Shown here piece by piece: positions 62,981-64,000 of a stretch of 64,000 nt of DNA (its first letter is position 1; each line of letters begins with the position of its first letter). Position numbers and translations under genes: made by a program. The notes under the pieces are model-generated. The model was not told the origin of the DNA, made no database searches, and saw only the letters and a program-made list of their open reading frames with translations. Origin of the DNA: Clostridium sardiniense (GTDB lineage Bacteria; Bacillota; Clostridia; Clostridiales; Clostridiaceae); assembly GCF_016907995.1 (NCBI RefSeq), contig NZ_JAFBDA010000013.1, positions 1-64,000 of the forward strand. The letters run 5' to 3'.

Positions 62981-63631
62981 GTGGAAGCGTTATTTAAAGA
63001 AATTGGCTCTACTGTGTTACAACAATGGGGAATAATTATTATAGTAGCCATTGTTTTGATACTAATGACAAGAAATCTTTCAGTAGTACCTAAAGGAAAA
63101 AGTCAATCAATAATTGAGCTTTTTGTTGAAGGAATTAGCAATTGGACTAAGAACACTATGGGAGATAAATACACAGGATTTGCAGCTTATATCGGTGCGT
63201 TAGTTCTTTTCTTATTTTTTATGAATATAACTGACCTTATAGGTTTAAGACCACCAACAGCAGATTATAGTGTTGCATTAGTACTATCATTAACAACATT
63301 CTTAATGGTTCAAATAAATGCAATTATAAAGAATGGCGGTTTTGGATATCTTAAAGGATATATTCACCCAAGCCCAGCTTTATTACCTATCAATATACTA
63401 GAGAGAGTAATGCTACCAGTTACATTAAGTTTTAGACTTTTCGGTAACATTACAGTTGGAGTAGTAATTGTTGAATTGCTATTACAAGCATTAGGTAACT
63501 TAACTTGGTTTGCTCAATTAGCTATCCCAGTGCCATTTATGGCATACTTCGATTTATTTGACGGATTTCTTCAAACATTCATCTTTACTATATTGACAAT
63601 GATTTATATAAAGATGACAGCGGAGGAGTAG
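62981..63631 (+). CDS. atpB: ATP synthase F0 subunit a
   Basis: A 216-residue subunit a with the essential helix-4 arginine R152 in VTLSFRLFGN and five or so membrane helices. It forms the half-channels that carry ions to and from the c-ring. It starts with GTG behind AAGGAAGTG, four bases after atpI. It is shorter than the enterobacterial protein but normal for clostridia. Confidence 0.95.
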   Translation: MEALFKEIGSTVLQQWGIIIIVAIVLILMTRNLSVVPKGKSQSIIELFVEGISNWTKNTMGDKYTGFAAYIGALVLFLFFMNITDLIGLRPPTADYSVALVLSLTTFLMVQINAIIKNGGFGYLKGYIHPSPALLPINILERVMLPVTLSFRLFGNITVGVVIVELLLQALGNLTWFAQLAIPVPFMAYFDLFDGFLQTFIFTILTMIYIKMTAEE

Positions 63632-63689
63632 CCCAAAAAAATCAATTTTTAGTCAGAGAAACTTTTAAAGTATTAAGGAGGAATTATTT

Positions 63690-63935
63690 ATGACTGGAGC
63701 AGAATTTATAATAGGAATGCGTGCAATAGGTGCAGGTCTTGCAGTTATTGCAGCAGTAGGTGCAGGTGTTGGTATTGGTAATGCAACAGCAAGTCTATTA
63801 AAGAGTATAGCAAGACAACCTGAAGCAAGTGGTAAACTTATGTCAACATACTTCATTGGTTGTGCCTTAGCAGAAACAACAGCAATATACGGATTACTAA
63901 TTTCATTCATCTTATTATTTGTTGGTATCCACTAA
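63690..63935 (+). CDS. atpE: ATP synthase F0 subunit c
   Basis: This 81-residue two-helix hairpin has the polar loop RQP (42-44) and the ion-binding glutamate E62 in helix 2 (LAETTAIYG). The glutamine of helix 1 found in Na+-dependent c subunits (GVGQG) is Ile29 here (GVGIG), which favours proton use, although the Thr after E62 leaves some doubt. AAGGAGG precedes the ATG. Confidence 0.96.
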   Translation: MTGAEFIIGMRAIGAGLAVIAAVGAGVGIGNATASLLKSIARQPEASGKLMSTYFIGCALAETTAIYGLLISFILLFVGIH

Positions 63936-63993
63936 AATTTGAATACTATAAAAAAAGTAGGGTTTTAATAAGCCTGGAAGGGAGGCTTTAAAT

Positions 63994-64000
63994 TTGGAAA
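63994..64000 (+). CDS. atpF: ATP synthase F0 subunit b, first codons only (partial)
   Basis: AGGGAGG (63979-63985) is followed eight bases later by a TTG codon and then GAA, at the window edge. Gene order atpI-atpB-atpE predicts atpF here. Only two codons are visible, so the call rests on position and the ribosome site. Confidence 0.55.

Overview
The window is chromosomal DNA of a very AT-rich, endospore-forming anaerobe of the Firmicutes, best fitting Clostridium sensu stricto. Support comes from the sporulation genes (spoIIR, yabG, sipL, three cotS-like genes), cyanophycin genes beside sipL, a catabolic thiolase gene behind Rex-type operators, frequent TTG/GTG starts behind strong GGAGG sites, and an Asn/Gln-rich Rho of the kind known from Clostridium. 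I cannot name the species. No IS element, prophage, CRISPR array or integrase was seen, so this looks like core chromosome.

Layout. 1-0.35 kb: 3' end of a 23S rRNA gene and tRNA-Asn. 0.5-8 kb: peptidoglycan deacetylase, two-component system with a lipoprotein, TldD/TldE protease pair. 8-9.5 kb: two DedA genes that each carry a copy of the same promoter block. 9.5-19 kb: lipoteichoic-acid-synthase-like protein, YedF, lipid kinase, FAD oxidoreductase, SGNH hydrolase, RusA-like protein, TsaD, an alpha/beta-hydrolase-fold protein without catalytic residues, HtrA. 19-26.3 kb: a LevR-type sigma-54 activator and, behind a clear -24/-12 promoter, a PTS/amino-sugar operon (IIB, IIA, BadF-type kinase, MupG-like protein, GH4 glycosidase) with no IIC gene. 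26.4-31 kb: DegV, MATE, EutH-like and solute-binding proteins.

31-46 kb is a sporulation region: two divergent modules of a GT4 glycosyltransferase and CotS-family proteins, then yabG, veg, a candidate antisense-strand small RNA, sipL, cphB-cphA, ispE and spoIIR. The spoIIR start region is the most striking signal. A hairpin with a U-run buries the ribosome binding site, and a sigma-F-like promoter is placed so that its own transcript would lack the 5' arm. Read-through mRNA should therefore be silent and forespore mRNA active.

46-64 kb is housekeeping: PP-loop tRNA-thiolation-like protein, DUF1934, a DnaA-domain-IV-like small protein, pyrG, rho, a UgtP-like glycosyltransferase, rpmE, tdk, a YqhQ-PrmC fusion with a second internal start, prfA, a Sua5/YwlC protein, an arginine-phosphatase-type protein, rpiB, upp, dCMP deaminase, thiolase and the start of the F-type ATP synthase operon (atpI, atpB, atpE, first bases of atpF). 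The tsaD and Sua5 genes both serve t6A tRNA modification, and PrmC and RF1 form an enzyme-substrate pair encoded side by side.

All calls were made by eye from sequence and family knowledge. No alignment, folding or database search was run.
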